Positions 8,941 to 17,693 of a stretch of DNA of 32,031 nt are shown here, piece by piece. Under the pieces are notes generated by a model that was not told where the DNA came from, searched no databases, and saw only the letters and a list, made by a program, of their open reading frames with translations. Source of the DNA: Gammaproteobacteria bacterium (GTDB lineage: Bacteria; Pseudomonadota; Gammaproteobacteria; SZUA-140). Location: the NCBI GenBank assembly GCA_020845975.1, contig JADLET010000009.1, positions 1 through 32,031 on the forward strand. The letters run 5' to 3'. A program made the translations under genes and the position numbers. Numbering within the stretch: the first letter of the stretch is position 1; each line of letters opens with the position of its first letter.

Positions 8941-10107
8941 ATGTACAAAATCCTGACCTTGAACAACATCTCCGTCGCTGGCCTGGAGCGGTTTCCGCGT
9001 GAGTCGTACGAGATCGCGTCCGAGATCCAGCATCCGGACGCGATCCTGCTGCGTTCGTTCAAGATGCACGGCATGGCGATCCCCGAAACGGTGAAGGCGG
9101 TCGGGCGGGCAGGGGCGGGGGTCAACAATATCCCGGTCCCCGAGATGAGCAAGCGCGGCATTCCCGTGTTCAACGCCCCCGGTGCGAACGCCAACGCGGT
9201 AAAGGAGCTGGTCGTCGCCGGCATGCTGCTTGCCTGCCGCAACATCTGCCAAGCCTGGGACTTCGCCCGCAACCTGGAGGGCGACGATGAGACCATCGGG
9301 AAACTGGCCGAGGCGGGCAAGAAGGATTTTGTCGGCTTCGAACTGCCGGGCCGCACGCTCGGCGTCATCGGCCTTGGCGCCATCGGCATCAAGGTCGCCA
9401 ACATCGCCATCGATCTCGGCATGCGCGTGATCGGCTATGACCCCAAGATTACCGTGCAGGGCGCCTGGCGGCTGTCTTCCGAGGTGCAACAGGCCGTCAG
9501 CCTGGATGACATGCTGTCGAAGGTGGATTTCGTCACCTTCCATGTGCCGCTGAATGACGAGACCCGCGGCATGATCAACGCGGATCGCCTCAAGCGCATG
9601 AAGACGGGCGCGGTAATCCTCAATTTCGCCCGCGAGGGCATCGTCGATACCGCCGCGGTACGCGCGGCCATCGACTCCGGCAAGATCTATTCCTACGTGT
9701 GCGATTTCCCTGGTCGTGAACTCAAGGGCCATAAACGCGTGATCACCCTGCCGCACCTCGGCGCCTCCACCGACGAGGCCGAGGAAAACTGCGCCATCAT
9801 GGTGGCTGACCAGGTGCGCGAGTATCTCGAGAACGGCAATATCTTCAACTCGGTCAACTTCCCTGATGTGCACATGCCGCGCACCGAGGGATTCCGCATC
9901 GCCATCGCCAATGCCAACGTGCCGAACATGGTCGGCCAGATCTCGACCGTAATGGCGGAGGCTGGATTGAACATCGTCGACCTGCTCAACAAATCGCGCG
10001 GCGAAATCGCCTATACCCTGGCCGACGTCGATAGCAAGATCCCCGTCGAGGTTGTCGAAGACATCCGCAAGATCGACGGCGTGCTGAATGTGCGGGTGAT
10101 TGATTAG
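8941..10107 (+). CDS. serA: D-3-phosphoglycerate dehydrogenase (short form, C-terminal ACT domain)
   Basis: 388 residues. The NAD-binding Rossmann motif is GVIGLGAIGIKVAN. Catalytic residues of the D-2-hydroxyacid dehydrogenase family are visible: Arg in NFAREGIVD, a Glu in the following segment and His in LPHLGASTDEAEE. RAGAGVNNIP is the substrate loop. The last 75 or so residues (VPNMVGQISTVMAEAGLNI) form an ACT domain, the usual site of serine feedback. The enzyme oxidises 3-phosphoglycerate to 3-phosphohydroxypyruvate, the substrate of the adjacent serC product. A GAGG ribosome site lies 8 bases before ATG 8941. The stop TAG at 10105-10107 runs straight into the A4 repeat. A related 2-hydroxyacid dehydrogenase is possible, but the serC neighbour makes SerA the best call. 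Confidence 0.92.
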   Translation: MYKILTLNNISVAGLERFPRESYEIASEIQHPDAILLRSFKMHGMAIPETVKAVGRAGAGVNNIPVPEMSKRGIPVFNAPGANANAVKELVVAGMLLACRNICQAWDFARNLEGDDETIGKLAEAGKKDFVGFELPGRTLGVIGLGAIGIKVANIAIDLGMRVIGYDPKITVQGAWRLSSEVQQAVSLDDMLSKVDFVTFHVPLNDETRGMINADRLKRMKTGAVILNFAREGIVDTAAVRAAIDSGKIYSYVCDFPGRELKGHKRVITLPHLGASTDEAEENCAIMVADQVREYLENGNIFNSVNFPDVHMPRTEGFRIAIANANVPNMVGQISTVMAEAGLNIVDLLNKSRGEIAYTLADVDSKIPVEVVEDIRKIDGVLNVRVID

Positions 10108-10231
10108 GTGATGGGTGAAGGGTGATGGGTAATGTGTCAAGCAAGAGCCTGAACCCATTTCGACTCCGTGTCATGCCGCGTCCGTCGCTCGTTACGTATC
10201 ACTCATCACCCATTACCCATCACCCATCACC
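10107..10231. repeat. Family A heptamer hairpin spacer (A4), serA-pheA
   Basis: The left arm at 10107-10137 (GGTGATGGGTGAAGGGTGAT and on) begins at the last base of the serA stop. The right arm at 10201-10231 is CATCACCCATTACCCATCAC-type sequence. The loop is about 63 bases. The pheA ATG is 9 bases after the right arm, with no visible Shine-Dalgarno sequence between. Confidence 0.85.
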
Positions 10232-10240
10232 GGCCTCGTA

Positions 10241-11314
10241 ATGTCCGACGAAGACCAGCTGAAATCCATCCGCACCCGCATCGATCAGATCGACGGGAAG
10301 CTGCAGGAGCTGATCACTGAGCGGGCGCGCTGCGCGCTCGAGGTGGCACGGCTCAAGCAGATTTCCGGCGATACGGATTACTACCGTCCGGAGCGCGAGG
10401 CGCAGGTGCTGCAGACAGTGATCGGACGCAATCAGGGGCCGCTTGACGACGAGATCGTGGCGCGCCTGTTCCGGGAGATCATGTCGGCCTGCCTGGCGCT
10501 GCAGCGCCCGATCGCCGTGGCCTATCTCGGGCCGGAAGGAACCTTCACCGAGGCCGCGGTCTTCAAGCATTTCGGCCAGTCGGTGACCGCGCGTCCGCTG
10601 GCCGCCATCGACGAGGTCTTTCGCGACGTCGAGGCCGGCGCCGTCGATTACGGCGTGGTGCCGATCGAAAACTCCTCCGAAGGGGCGGTCGATCACACGC
10701 TCGACATGTTCATGAGTTCTCCGCTGAAGATCTGCAGCGAGATCGAGCTGCGCGTTCACCATAATCTGATGGGCAAGGCGAACACGGTCAACCGTGTCTA
10801 CGCGCACCAGATGGCGCTGGCGCAGTGCCGCGAATGGCTCAACGCGCATCTCTCCGGCATCGAATGTTTCCCGGTCAGCAGCAACGCTGAAGCCGCGCGG
10901 CGGGCGCAGGAGGAACCGGGCGCGGCGGCGATCGCCGGAGCCAACGCGGCCACCATCTACGGTCTGGAGATTCTCTCGGCCAACATCGAGGACAAGCCGG
11001 ACAACACAACCCGCTTCCTGGTGATCGGCCGCAAGATTCCCGCGCCGAGCGGACGCGATAAAACCTCGTTGCTGGTGTCCACTTCCAATAAGCCCGGCGC
11101 GTTGTACCGCCTGTTGAAACCTTTGGCCGAGCATGGAATTTCAATGACCCGCATCGAGTCGCGGCCGTCCCGGCGCGAGATGTGGGAATATGTCTTTTTC
11201 ATCGACATCGAGGGCCATTCCCAGGACGAGAAGGTGGCGGCGGTCATCAAGATACTGGACAATGAGGCTGCCGTGCTCAAGGTGCTGGGTTCATATCCCT
11301 GCGCCGTGCTGTAG
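10241..11314 (+). CDS. pheA: Bifunctional chorismate mutase/prephenate dehydratase (P-protein)
   Basis: 357 residues in the usual three-part layout. Residues 1-90 are an AroQ chorismate mutase (LKSIRTRIDQIDGKLQEL, then the EREAQVL helix). Residues about 92-270 are prephenate dehydratase (VAYLGPEGTFTEAA, VPIENSSEGAVDHTLD). The C-terminus is an ACT domain with the phenylalanine-binding ESRP motif. It makes phenylpyruvate from chorismate. The start ATG 10241 is fixed by the conserved N-terminus. The stop TAG (11312-11314) shares its final G with palindrome P1. In related gammaproteobacteria hisC often follows; here a DAHP synthase follows directly. Confidence 0.97.
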   Translation: MSDEDQLKSIRTRIDQIDGKLQELITERARCALEVARLKQISGDTDYYRPEREAQVLQTVIGRNQGPLDDEIVARLFREIMSACLALQRPIAVAYLGPEGTFTEAAVFKHFGQSVTARPLAAIDEVFRDVEAGAVDYGVVPIENSSEGAVDHTLDMFMSSPLKICSEIELRVHHNLMGKANTVNRVYAHQMALAQCREWLNAHLSGIECFPVSSNAEAARRAQEEPGAAAIAGANAATIYGLEILSANIEDKPDNTTRFLVIGRKIPAPSGRDKTSLLVSTSNKPGALYRLLKPLAEHGISMTRIESRPSRREMWEYVFFIDIEGHSQDEKVAAVIKILDNEAAVLKVLGSYPCAVL

Positions 11315-11338
11315 GGGACAGATTTCCAATCAGTCCCC
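11314..11338. repeat. GGGGACAG palindrome P1
   Basis: GGGGACAGATTTCC followed by AATCAGTCCCC: a 25-base imperfect inverted repeat starting at the last base of the pheA stop codon. It belongs to the same family as 11348-11378, 14706-14730 and 28390-28414. It lacks a T-tract, so it is not a standard terminator. Confidence 0.8.
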
Positions 11339-11347
11339 ATAAATTGC

Positions 11348-11378
11348 GTCGGGGACGGATTTGAAATCCATCCCCGAC
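11348..11378. repeat. GGGGACGG palindrome P2
   Basis: A 31-base inverted repeat (GTCGGGGACGGATTT, central G, then its near-perfect complement). It has one mismatched position per arm and is separated from P1 by only 9 bases. Together P1 and P2 form most of the pheA-DAHP synthase spacer. Confidence 0.85.
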
Positions 11379-11402
11379 ACCTTGGTTAACCGGGAACAAC
11401 AA

Positions 11403-12422
11403 ATGATCATCATCATGAAGGCCAGTTCGACCGAGCCACAGATCGACGCGGTGGAAGTCCATTTGCGTTCGCTCGGACTGCAACCGCATACCTCGCGTGG
11501 CACGCAGCGTACGGTCATCGGCGCGATCGGCGACAAGCGCGAGATCGATCTGGAGCGGGTCGAGGCGCTGGACGGGGTCGAACGCGTCGTGCGCGTGATG
11601 AAACCTTACAAGTTCGTTTCGCGCGAATCGCACGAGCGGGACTCCGTCATCGACGTGAAGGGTATACCGATCGGAGGCAAAACGATCCAGATCATCGGCG
11701 GGCCCTGTTCGGTGGAGACACCGGAGCAGATGGAGGCCGCCGCCGCCGGTGTCGCCGCCGCCGGTTGCCGCCTGATGCGCGGCGGAGCCTTCAAGCCGCG
11801 CACGAGTCCATATGCCTTCCAGGGCAAGGGCGTCGAGGGTCTGAAGATGTTCCGCGAGGCGGCCGGCCGCCATGGACTGCCCATTGTCACCGAGCTGATG
11901 GACGTGCGCATGCTGGATACCTTTCTCGAACAGAAAGTGGATGTCATCCAGATCGGCACGCGCAACATGCAGAACTTCGATCTGCTGAAAGAGGTCGGAC
12001 GCAGCACCCACACGCCGGTAATCCTGAAGCGCGGCTTGTCCGCCACGATCTCCGAATGGCTGATGGCAGCCGAATACATCGCGGCCGGCGGCAACCACAA
12101 TATCATCTTCTGCGAGCGCGGCGTGCGCACCTACGAGGATGCCTATCGCAACATGCTCGACGTCACCGCCGTGCCTATGCTGAAGCGCGAGACCCATCTG
12201 CCGGTGCTGATCGATCCGAGCCATGCCGGCGGCAAGGCGTGGATGGTGCCGGCGCTGTCGCGCGCGGCGATCGCCGCCGGCGCGGACGGCCTGCTGGTGG
12301 AGATGCACCCGAATCCGCCGGAGGCCTGGTCGGACGCCGACCAGGCGCTCAATCCACAGGAGCTGACGTCCCTGATGGTCGAATTGCGCGGCATCGCCCA
12401 GGTGCTGGGACGCAATATTTAA
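11403..12422 (+). CDS. aroF: 3-deoxy-7-phosphoheptulonate (DAHP) synthase, type I-beta with N-terminal regulatory domain
   Basis: 339 residues from ATG 11403. An in-frame TTG at 11361 lies inside palindrome P2 and is rejected. Residues 1-70 resemble the ferredoxin-like domain of Thermotoga-type DAHP synthases (MIIIMKASST, VHLRSLGLQPH). The barrel follows with IIGGPCSVE, GGAFKPRTSPYAFQG, IGTRNMQNF, LKRGLSATISEW and DPSHAGGK. These carry the metal and phosphate ligands of the AroG/KdsA superfamily. The enzyme condenses PEP and erythrose-4-phosphate, the first committed aromatic step. It sits between pheA and tyrA, so it may be the isoenzyme serving phenylalanine and tyrosine. The gene symbol is used loosely, since aroF, aroG and aroA are all used for this class. 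Confidence 0.93.
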   Translation: MIIIMKASSTEPQIDAVEVHLRSLGLQPHTSRGTQRTVIGAIGDKREIDLERVEALDGVERVVRVMKPYKFVSRESHERDSVIDVKGIPIGGKTIQIIGGPCSVETPEQMEAAAAGVAAAGCRLMRGGAFKPRTSPYAFQGKGVEGLKMFREAAGRHGLPIVTELMDVRMLDTFLEQKVDVIQIGTRNMQNFDLLKEVGRSTHTPVILKRGLSATISEWLMAAEYIAAGGNHNIIFCERGVRTYEDAYRNMLDVTAVPMLKRETHLPVLIDPSHAGGKAWMVPALSRAAIAAGADGLLVEMHPNPPEAWSDADQALNPQELTSLMVELRGIAQVLGRNI

Positions 12423-12446
12423 CGCGCCGTTCCGCGCCACCCTGAC

Positions 12447-13343
12447 ATGTCGCCTGCCGCCCCCGCACAACGACTGACCATCATCGGCGTCGGCCTCATC
12501 GGCGGTTCCCTGGCGCGGGCGTTGCGTCGCGAATATCCGGCGCTCGAGATCATCGGCTGCGGACGTCACCTGCCCAATCTGGAGCGAGCGCGGGAACTCG
12601 GCGTCATTGACCGCTACGAGACCGATCCGGCGCGTTCTGTACGAGGCGCGGACATGGTGGTCGTAGCCGCGCCGGTCGGCGCCACCGGGCCCATCTTCGC
12701 GGCGATCGCCGGCCATCTCGCCGATGGCGCCGTCATTACCGACGTCGGCAGCACCAAGGGAAACATCGTGGATGCCGCGCGCCGCAACCTGGGCGAACGG
12801 TTGCCCGATTTCGTCCCCGGCCATCCGATCGCGGGCACGGAGCGCAGCGGCGTCGAGGCCTCGTTCGCGGAATTGTTTCAAGGCTGCCGCGTGATTCTGA
12901 CCCCGCTCCCCGAGACGCATCGCCCGGCGGTCGAACGAGTGAGCGCCCTGTGGCGGCATGCCGGCGCACGCGTGAGCGAAATGGACGTGCGACACCACGA
13001 CGAGGTATTGGCCGCCACCAGTCACTTGCCGCATCTGCTGGCCTACGCGCTGGTTGACACCCTGGCCCGCATGGACGACAGCGAGGAAATCTTCGATTAC
13101 GCCGCGGGAGGCTTCCGGGATTTCACCCGCATCGCTTCCTCCGACCCGGCCCTGTGGCGCGACATCTGCATCGCCAACCGCGACGCAATGCTCAACATGG
13201 TGCAACGCTTCACGGACAATCTTTCCGCCGTTACCGAGGCACTGCAACACACCGACGGCGATTCGCTGATGAAGGTCTTCGCGCACGCGAAGGAGGTCAG
13301 GGATCGGTTTGCGGCGCGGGGGAAAACCCGAAGCCCTGAATAA
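12447..13343 (+). CDS. tyrA: Prephenate/arogenate dehydrogenase
   Basis: 298 residues, the size of a stand-alone TyrA. The N-terminal Rossmann fold has IIGVGLIGGSLARAL. DVGSTKGNIV, PGHPIAGTERSGVEA and SHLPHLLAYAL are TyrA-family motifs; the last carries a substrate-contacting region. The enzyme oxidatively decarboxylates prephenate (or arogenate) towards tyrosine. It begins 24 bases after the DAHP synthase. In Pseudomonas tyrA is fused to aroA; here they are separate and divided by a family B spacer. Whether it prefers NAD or NADP is not resolved. Confidence 0.95.
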   Translation: MSPAAPAQRLTIIGVGLIGGSLARALRREYPALEIIGCGRHLPNLERARELGVIDRYETDPARSVRGADMVVVAAPVGATGPIFAAIAGHLADGAVITDVGSTKGNIVDAARRNLGERLPDFVPGHPIAGTERSGVEASFAELFQGCRVILTPLPETHRPAVERVSALWRHAGARVSEMDVRHHDEVLAATSHLPHLLAYALVDTLARMDDSEEIFDYAAGGFRDFTRIASSDPALWRDICIANRDAMLNMVQRFTDNLSAVTEALQHTDGDSLMKVFAHAKEVRDRFAARGKTRSPE

Positions 13344-13555
13344 AATACAGGACTTAGGACTTAGGACTTAGGACTAAGTTAAAACCAAAATCAAAAACGA
13401 AACACCAAATACCAAATACGGGGCATTGTTACAGACAGTTATGCGTGATGTGAAATGATGAATATCATGACATTGCATATACAATACGTTTCAATGTGTT
13501 TTTTCTTTTCACTTGATCCTTAGTCCTAAGTCCTTAGTCCTTAGTCCTGATTTTT
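13344..13555. repeat. Family B heptamer hairpin spacer (B1), tyrA-aroA
   Basis: The left arm at 13344-13378 (ACAGGACTTAGGACTTAGG and on) starts at the base after the tyrA stop. The right arm at 13517-13555 ends in TTAGTCCTGATTTTTA, 2 bases before the aroA ATG. The outer flanks also match as inverted sequence (AATACAGGACT and AGTCCTGATTTTT). The loop of about 138 bases is A+T-rich with no gene. Confidence 0.9.
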
Positions 13556-13557
13556 AT

Positions 13558-14925
13558 ATGACCAAAGAACACATCTTCAGCAGTACCCCCGGCGGCCGCC
13601 TGAGCGGAGATATCCGCGTGCCCGGCGACAAATCCATATCGCATAGATCGATCATGTTCGGCTCGCTGGCCGAGGGAGTCACCGAGGTGGAGGGCTTTCT
13701 GGAGGGTGAGGACAGCCTGGCGACGCTGGCGGCGTTCCGCCGCATGGGGGTCGCCATCGAAGGGCCGACACAGGGTCGAGTGACCATTCACGGCGTAGGC
13801 ATGCACGGCCTGCGCGCCCCCGACAGTGCGCTCGATCTGGGCAATTCCGGGACCTCGATGCGCCTGATGGCCGGGCTGCTGTCCGCGCAAGCTTTCAATA
13901 CCGAACTGACCGGCGACGCCTCATTGTCGCGCCGGCCGATGCGCCGGGTGACGCAACCCCTGGCGTTGATGGGCGCGCGGATCGAAACGGAGGCCACGGG
14001 TACGCCGCCGCTGCGCATCCAAGGCCGATCACCGCTGCGCGGCATACGCTACGATATGCCGGTCGCGAGCGCCCAGGTCAAATCCGCGCTGCTGCTGGCC
14101 GGGCTCTACGCCGACGGAGAGACCTGTGTAACCGAGCCGGCGCCGACGCGCGATCACACTGAACGCATGTTGACCGCCTTCGGCTATCTGGTCACGCGTC
14201 ATCACAACACCGTCTGCGTGAAGGGCGGGGGGCGGCTCAACCCGACCCGCATCGCGATCCCGGCGGATATCTCCTCGACGGCGTTTTTCCTGGTCGGAGC
14301 GGCGATCGCGCCGGGATCCGACGCAACGCTGACCGATGTCGGCATCAATCCGACACGCATTGGCGTGATCAATATCCTGCAGCTGATGGGCGCGCACATC
14401 GATATCGTCAACAAGCGGATGTTCGGCGGCGAACCGGTGGCCGATCTGCGCGTGCGGGCGGGCACACTCAAGGGCATCGAAATCCCGATTGAGCAGGTGC
14501 CGCTGGCAATCGACGAATTCCCCGCGCTCTTCATTGCCGCGGCCTGCGCCGAAGGCCGGACGATCCTGACCGGAGCGGAGGAGCTGCGCGTCAAGGAAAG
14601 CGACCGCATCCAGGCAATGGCCGACGGCCTGCGGCAACTGGGCATCACCGCCGAACCGACGCCGGACGGGATCATCATCGAAGGAAAGGGCGGAATCCCT
14701 GCCAAGGGGACAGATTTGAAATCTGCCCCCGAAAATCAGACGGTATTTTCCGGCGGCGAGATCGACAGCCACGGCGACCACCGCATCGCCATGGCCTTCG
14801 CCATGGCCGGCCTCCGCGCCGCAGGCCCGCTCCGCATCCGCGACTGCAAGAATGTGGATACCTCGTTCCCGGGGTTCGTGGGGCTGGCGCGGAAATCCGG
14901 GCTGAACATCAAAACACAGGACTAA
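13558..14925 (+). CDS. aroA: 3-phosphoshikimate 1-carboxyvinyltransferase (EPSP synthase) with in-frame palindrome insert
   Basis: 455 residues from ATG 13558; an upstream in-frame start at 13513 would only add residues read from the repeat. Motifs are RVPGDKSISHRSIM (substrate and PEP loop), LDLGNSGTSMRLMAG, RPMRRVTQPL, KESDRIQAMADGL and IDSHGDHRIAMAFA. The enzyme makes EPSP from shikimate-3-phosphate and PEP. Two oddities are visible. First, about 15-20 extra residues (around KGTDLKSAPENQTVF) lie between PDGIIIEG and GGEIDSHGDHR, encoded by palindrome P3. Second, the last residues TQD and the TAA come from the B2 heptamer arm. No Shine-Dalgarno sequence is visible because the B1 arm abuts the start. 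All catalytic motifs are intact, so it should be functional. Confidence 0.96.
   Translation: MTKEHIFSSTPGGRLSGDIRVPGDKSISHRSIMFGSLAEGVTEVEGFLEGEDSLATLAAFRRMGVAIEGPTQGRVTIHGVGMHGLRAPDSALDLGNSGTSMRLMAGLLSAQAFNTELTGDASLSRRPMRRVTQPLALMGARIETEATGTPPLRIQGRSPLRGIRYDMPVASAQVKSALLLAGLYADGETCVTEPAPTRDHTERMLTAFGYLVTRHHNTVCVKGGGRLNPTRIAIPADISSTAFFLVGAAIAPGSDATLTDVGINPTRIGVINILQLMGAHIDIVNKRMFGGEPVADLRVRAGTLKGIEIPIEQVPLAIDEFPALFIAAACAEGRTILTGAEELRVKESDRIQAMADGLRQLGITAEPTPDGIIIEGKGGIPAKGTDLKSAPENQTVFSGGEIDSHGDHRIAMAFAMAGLRAAGPLRIRDCKNVDTSFPGFVGLARKSGLNIKTQD
14706..14730. repeat. GGGGACAG palindrome P3 inside aroA
   Basis: GGGGACAGATTT, central G, then AAATCTGCCCCC: a 25-base inverted repeat with one mismatch, lying wholly in the aroA coding frame and read as KGTDLKSAP. 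It is the same family as P1, P2 and P4, which are intergenic. Confidence 0.9.
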
Positions 14926-15042
14926 GGACTGAGTGAAAATACAAATATTCAACCCATCAATGAAAGATGGATCACCTTCAAGTCGTGATTCCCGTCGGTT
15001 GTTGCTCTTAAACTTAGTCCTTAGCACTAAGTCCTTAGTCCT
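14917..15042. repeat. Family B heptamer hairpin spacer (B2), aroA-cmk
   Basis: The left arm at 14917-14933 (CAGGACTAAGGACTGAG) includes the aroA stop. The right arm at 15013-15042 (CTTAGTCCTTAGCACTAAG and on) ends 11 bases before the cmk ATG. The loop is about 79 bases. The arms are shorter and less regular than in B3. Confidence 0.85.
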
Positions 15043-15053
15043 TGTTTGCATTT

Positions 15054-15734
15054 ATGGTTGATTCAATACCAGTCATCACCGTCGACGGCCCCGGAGGCGT
15101 GGGGAAGGGGACGGTCAGCCGTGTCGTGGCGGAGAAACTGGGCTGGCACCTGCTCGACAGCGGGGCCTTGTATCGTCTGGTTGGTCTGAGCGCCCTGAAG
15201 CGCGGCGTGGAACTGGATGATGAGGCGGCCGTGGCCGGACTTGCCATGGATCTGGATGCGGAATTCGCCGGAAACAGCGGCGACAGCACCGTGATCATGC
15301 TCGATCATGTCGATGTCAGCGATGAAATCCGCACGGAAAACGTCGGTTCGGCGGCTTCCCGGGTGGCGGCGCTTCCCGCCGTGCGCCAGGCGCTGCTGGA
15401 GCGTCAACGCCGGTTTTGCCGCCCGCCGGGCCTGGTGGCGGACGGGCGCGACATGGGAACGGTGGTATTTCCGGACGCCCAGCTCAAGGTCTTTCTGCAG
15501 GCGAGCCGGGAGGAGCGGGCATCAAGACGTTATAAACAGTTGAAGGACAAGGGAATCAGTGTTAACCTACATGCCCTTCTGGGGGAGATTGAGGAGCGCG
15601 ACGCACGGGACAGCAGTCGTCAGGTCGCGCCGATGAGGCCGGCGGAAGGCGCTGTGATTATCGACACCACGCGTATGGGTATCAACGATGTGGTGGACAA
15701 CATCCTGCGCGCCTGGAAAGAGCGCGCGGAATAA
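15054..15734 (+). CDS. cmk: Cytidylate kinase
   Basis: 226 residues from ATG 15054; the in-frame TTG at 15042 lies in the B2 arm and is rejected. The P-loop is GPGGVGKGT, followed by LLDSGALYRL, VADGRDMGTVVFPDA and the lid region with RYKQLKDKG. It phosphorylates CMP and dCMP. Position between aroA and rpsA is the standard gammaproteobacterial order. Confidence 0.96.
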   Translation: MVDSIPVITVDGPGGVGKGTVSRVVAEKLGWHLLDSGALYRLVGLSALKRGVELDDEAAVAGLAMDLDAEFAGNSGDSTVIMLDHVDVSDEIRTENVGSAASRVAALPAVRQALLERQRRFCRPPGLVADGRDMGTVVFPDAQLKVFLQASREERASRRYKQLKDKGISVNLHALLGEIEERDARDSSRQVAPMRPAEGAVIIDTTRMGINDVVDNILRAWKERAE

Positions 15735-15910
15735 ACCGCAGCATGCCGCCTTTTCAAGTCGTCCCTGAAGTTTAGTGTCAAAAGCAGTCAGGTAAATGGT
15801 GCCCGCCGTCGGGACAGACGTTTCGCGGTGTGGTTGACGTTAATTCGTCTGCACATGCAGACATAACCGGAATTGCCCGGCGCGCGCCGCGGCAAGGAAA
15901 CGTAAACCCA
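15735..15910 (+). promoter_or_regulatory. Structured rpsA leader, probable S1 autoregulatory region
   Basis: The 176-base leader holds at least two hairpins: GTCTGCACATGCAGAC (15847-15862), and TTGCC paired with GGCAA around a GCGCGC core (15873-15895). The second ends at the weak AAGGA ribosome site (15894-15898), 12 bases before the ATG. In E. coli, S1 represses its own translation through a structured leader with a poor Shine-Dalgarno sequence. I infer the same here; no fold was computed. Confidence 0.5.
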
Positions 15911-17584
15911 ATGAGTGAAAGCTTCGCAGAACTTTTTGAACAGTCACAAATAGGCAAGCAGATGCGTCCCGGCACCATCGTCATCGGGACCGTCGTCATG
16001 GTCAATGCCGACTTCGTCGTCGTGAATGCCGGCCTCAAGTCCGAAGGTATCATCCCGATCGAGCAGTTCATGACCGACGGCGGCGTCGCCGATGTGCGCG
16101 TCGGTGACGTGATCGAAGTGGCGCTCGATGCCGTCGAGGATGGCACCGGGGAAACCCGACTCTCCCGCGAGAAGGCCCGTCGCATCAAGCAGTGGGATCT
16201 GCTCGACCAGGTCATGGCCAACGGCGACAAGGTCGTCGGACGCATCAGCGGCAAGGTCAAGGGTGGCTTAACGGTCGACATCGGCGACATCCGCGCGTTC
16301 CTGCCCGGTTCGCTGGTGGATATCCGTCCTGTGCGCGATCTCTCTCATCTGGAAGGCAAGGATCTCGAATTCAAGATCGTCAAGATCGACCGCAAGCGCA
16401 ATAACGTCGTCGTATCGCGTCGCGCAGTGGTTGAGAGCGAAGGCAGCGCCGAGCGTGACGCCCTGCTCTCGAATCTGGAAGAAGGCCAGGTGGTCAAGGG
16501 CGTGGTGAAGAACCTGACCGATTACGGCGCGTTCATCGACCTCGGCGGCATTGACGGCCTGCTGCATATCACCGATATGGCGTGGAAGCGCATCAAACAG
16601 CCGGCTGACATCGTCAATATCGGCGACGAAATCAACGTCAAGGTCCTCAAGTTCGACCGCGAACGCAATCGCGTGTCGCTGGGTCTCAAGCAGCTGGGCG
16701 AGGATCCGTGGGAAAACCTCACCCGTCGCTACCCGGTGGGCGCCAAGGTATTCGGCAAGGTCACCAACATCGCCGACTACGGCTGCTTCGTCGAGATCGA
16801 GGAAGGCGTGGAAGGTCTGGTGCACGTTTCCGAGATGGACTGGACCAACAAGAACATCCATCCCTCCAAGGTTGTTCACCTGGGCGACGAGATCGAGGTC
16901 ATGGTGCTCGACATCGACGTCGATCGCCGCCGCATTTCGCTCGGCATCAAGCAGTGCCAGTCAAATCCGTGGGAGGATTTCGGCACCCGCCACAACAAGG
17001 GCGACAAGATCAATGGCGTGATCAAGTCGATCACCGACTTCGGCATCTTCGTCGGACTGGAAGGCGGCATCGACGGACTGCTCCATCTGTCGGACCTGAC
17101 CTGGAATGCCGCGGGCGAAGAAGCCGCGCACACTTTCAAGAAGGGCGACGAGATCGAGACCGTGATCCTGGCGATCGACCCCGAGCGCGAACGCATTTCG
17201 CTCGGCATCAAGCAGCTTGAGCGCGACCCCTTCGAGCTCTACGTCGGTGAGAACCCCAAGGGCACCATCGTGAACGGCAAGGTTACCGCGATCGACGCCA
17301 AGGGAGTGACAGTGCAACTGGCGGATGGCGTGGAAGGTTATATCCGTGCAGCCGATCTGTCGCGTGAACGCGTTGATGATCCCCATACCGTGGTCAGCGT
17401 CGGCCATGATGTGGAGGCGAAGTTCACTGGTGTGAATCGCAAGAACCACACCATCATGCTCTCGATCAAGGCGAAAGACGAGCACGAAGAGGCTGAAGCG
17501 GTCAGGGAATACAGCCGTTCCTCATCCGAATCCGGCGGCGCTACTACGCTGGGTGACCTGATCAAGGAACAGCTCGACAAATAA
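15911..17584 (+). CDS. rpsA: 30S ribosomal protein S1
   Basis: 557 residues, the same length as E. coli S1. It starts [13 protein letters not shown]; the in-frame extension to 15830 reads leader RNA structure. Six S1/OB-fold repeats follow. The third to sixth show the repeated pattern of G-x-VxxIxDYGxFV (for example [38 protein letters not shown]) followed by GLxHxSDxxW and [10 protein letters not shown]. S1 binds mRNA upstream of the ribosome site and assists initiation. This may matter here because several genes in the window lack visible Shine-Dalgarno sequences. ihfB follows. Confidence 0.98.
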   Translation: MSESFAELFEQSQIGKQMRPGTIVIGTVVMVNADFVVVNAGLKSEGIIPIEQFMTDGGVADVRVGDVIEVALDAVEDGTGETRLSREKARRIKQWDLLDQVMANGDKVVGRISGKVKGGLTVDIGDIRAFLPGSLVDIRPVRDLSHLEGKDLEFKIVKIDRKRNNVVVSRRAVVESEGSAERDALLSNLEEGQVVKGVVKNLTDYGAFIDLGGIDGLLHITDMAWKRIKQPADIVNIGDEINVKVLKFDRERNRVSLGLKQLGEDPWENLTRRYPVGAKVFGKVTNIADYGCFVEIEEGVEGLVHVSEMDWTNKNIHPSKVVHLGDEIEVMVLDIDVDRRRISLGIKQCQSNPWEDFGTRHNKGDKINGVIKSITDFGIFVGLEGGIDGLLHLSDLTWNAAGEEAAHTFKKGDEIETVILAIDPERERISLGIKQLERDPFELYVGENPKGTIVNGKVTAIDAKGVTVQLADGVEGYIRAADLSRERVDDPHTVVSVGHDVEAKFTGVNRKNHTIMLSIKAKDEHEEAEAVREYSRSSSESGGATTLGDLIKEQLDK

Positions 17585-17693
17585 AAAACAGTGCGACGAA
17601 CCCACAGGGACGTGGGTATCGGCACGCGAATATCACCGGTTTCGTTGGATAACGGGTTGTTAGGGATAATTCCGGTATTTGGGGGCCATTGTA

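Noticed and set aside
11277-13286. 669-codon minus-strand ORF
   Set aside because: It lies antisense to DAHP synthase and tyrA, both with full catalytic motifs; it has no recognisable domain and is a high-G+C shadow.
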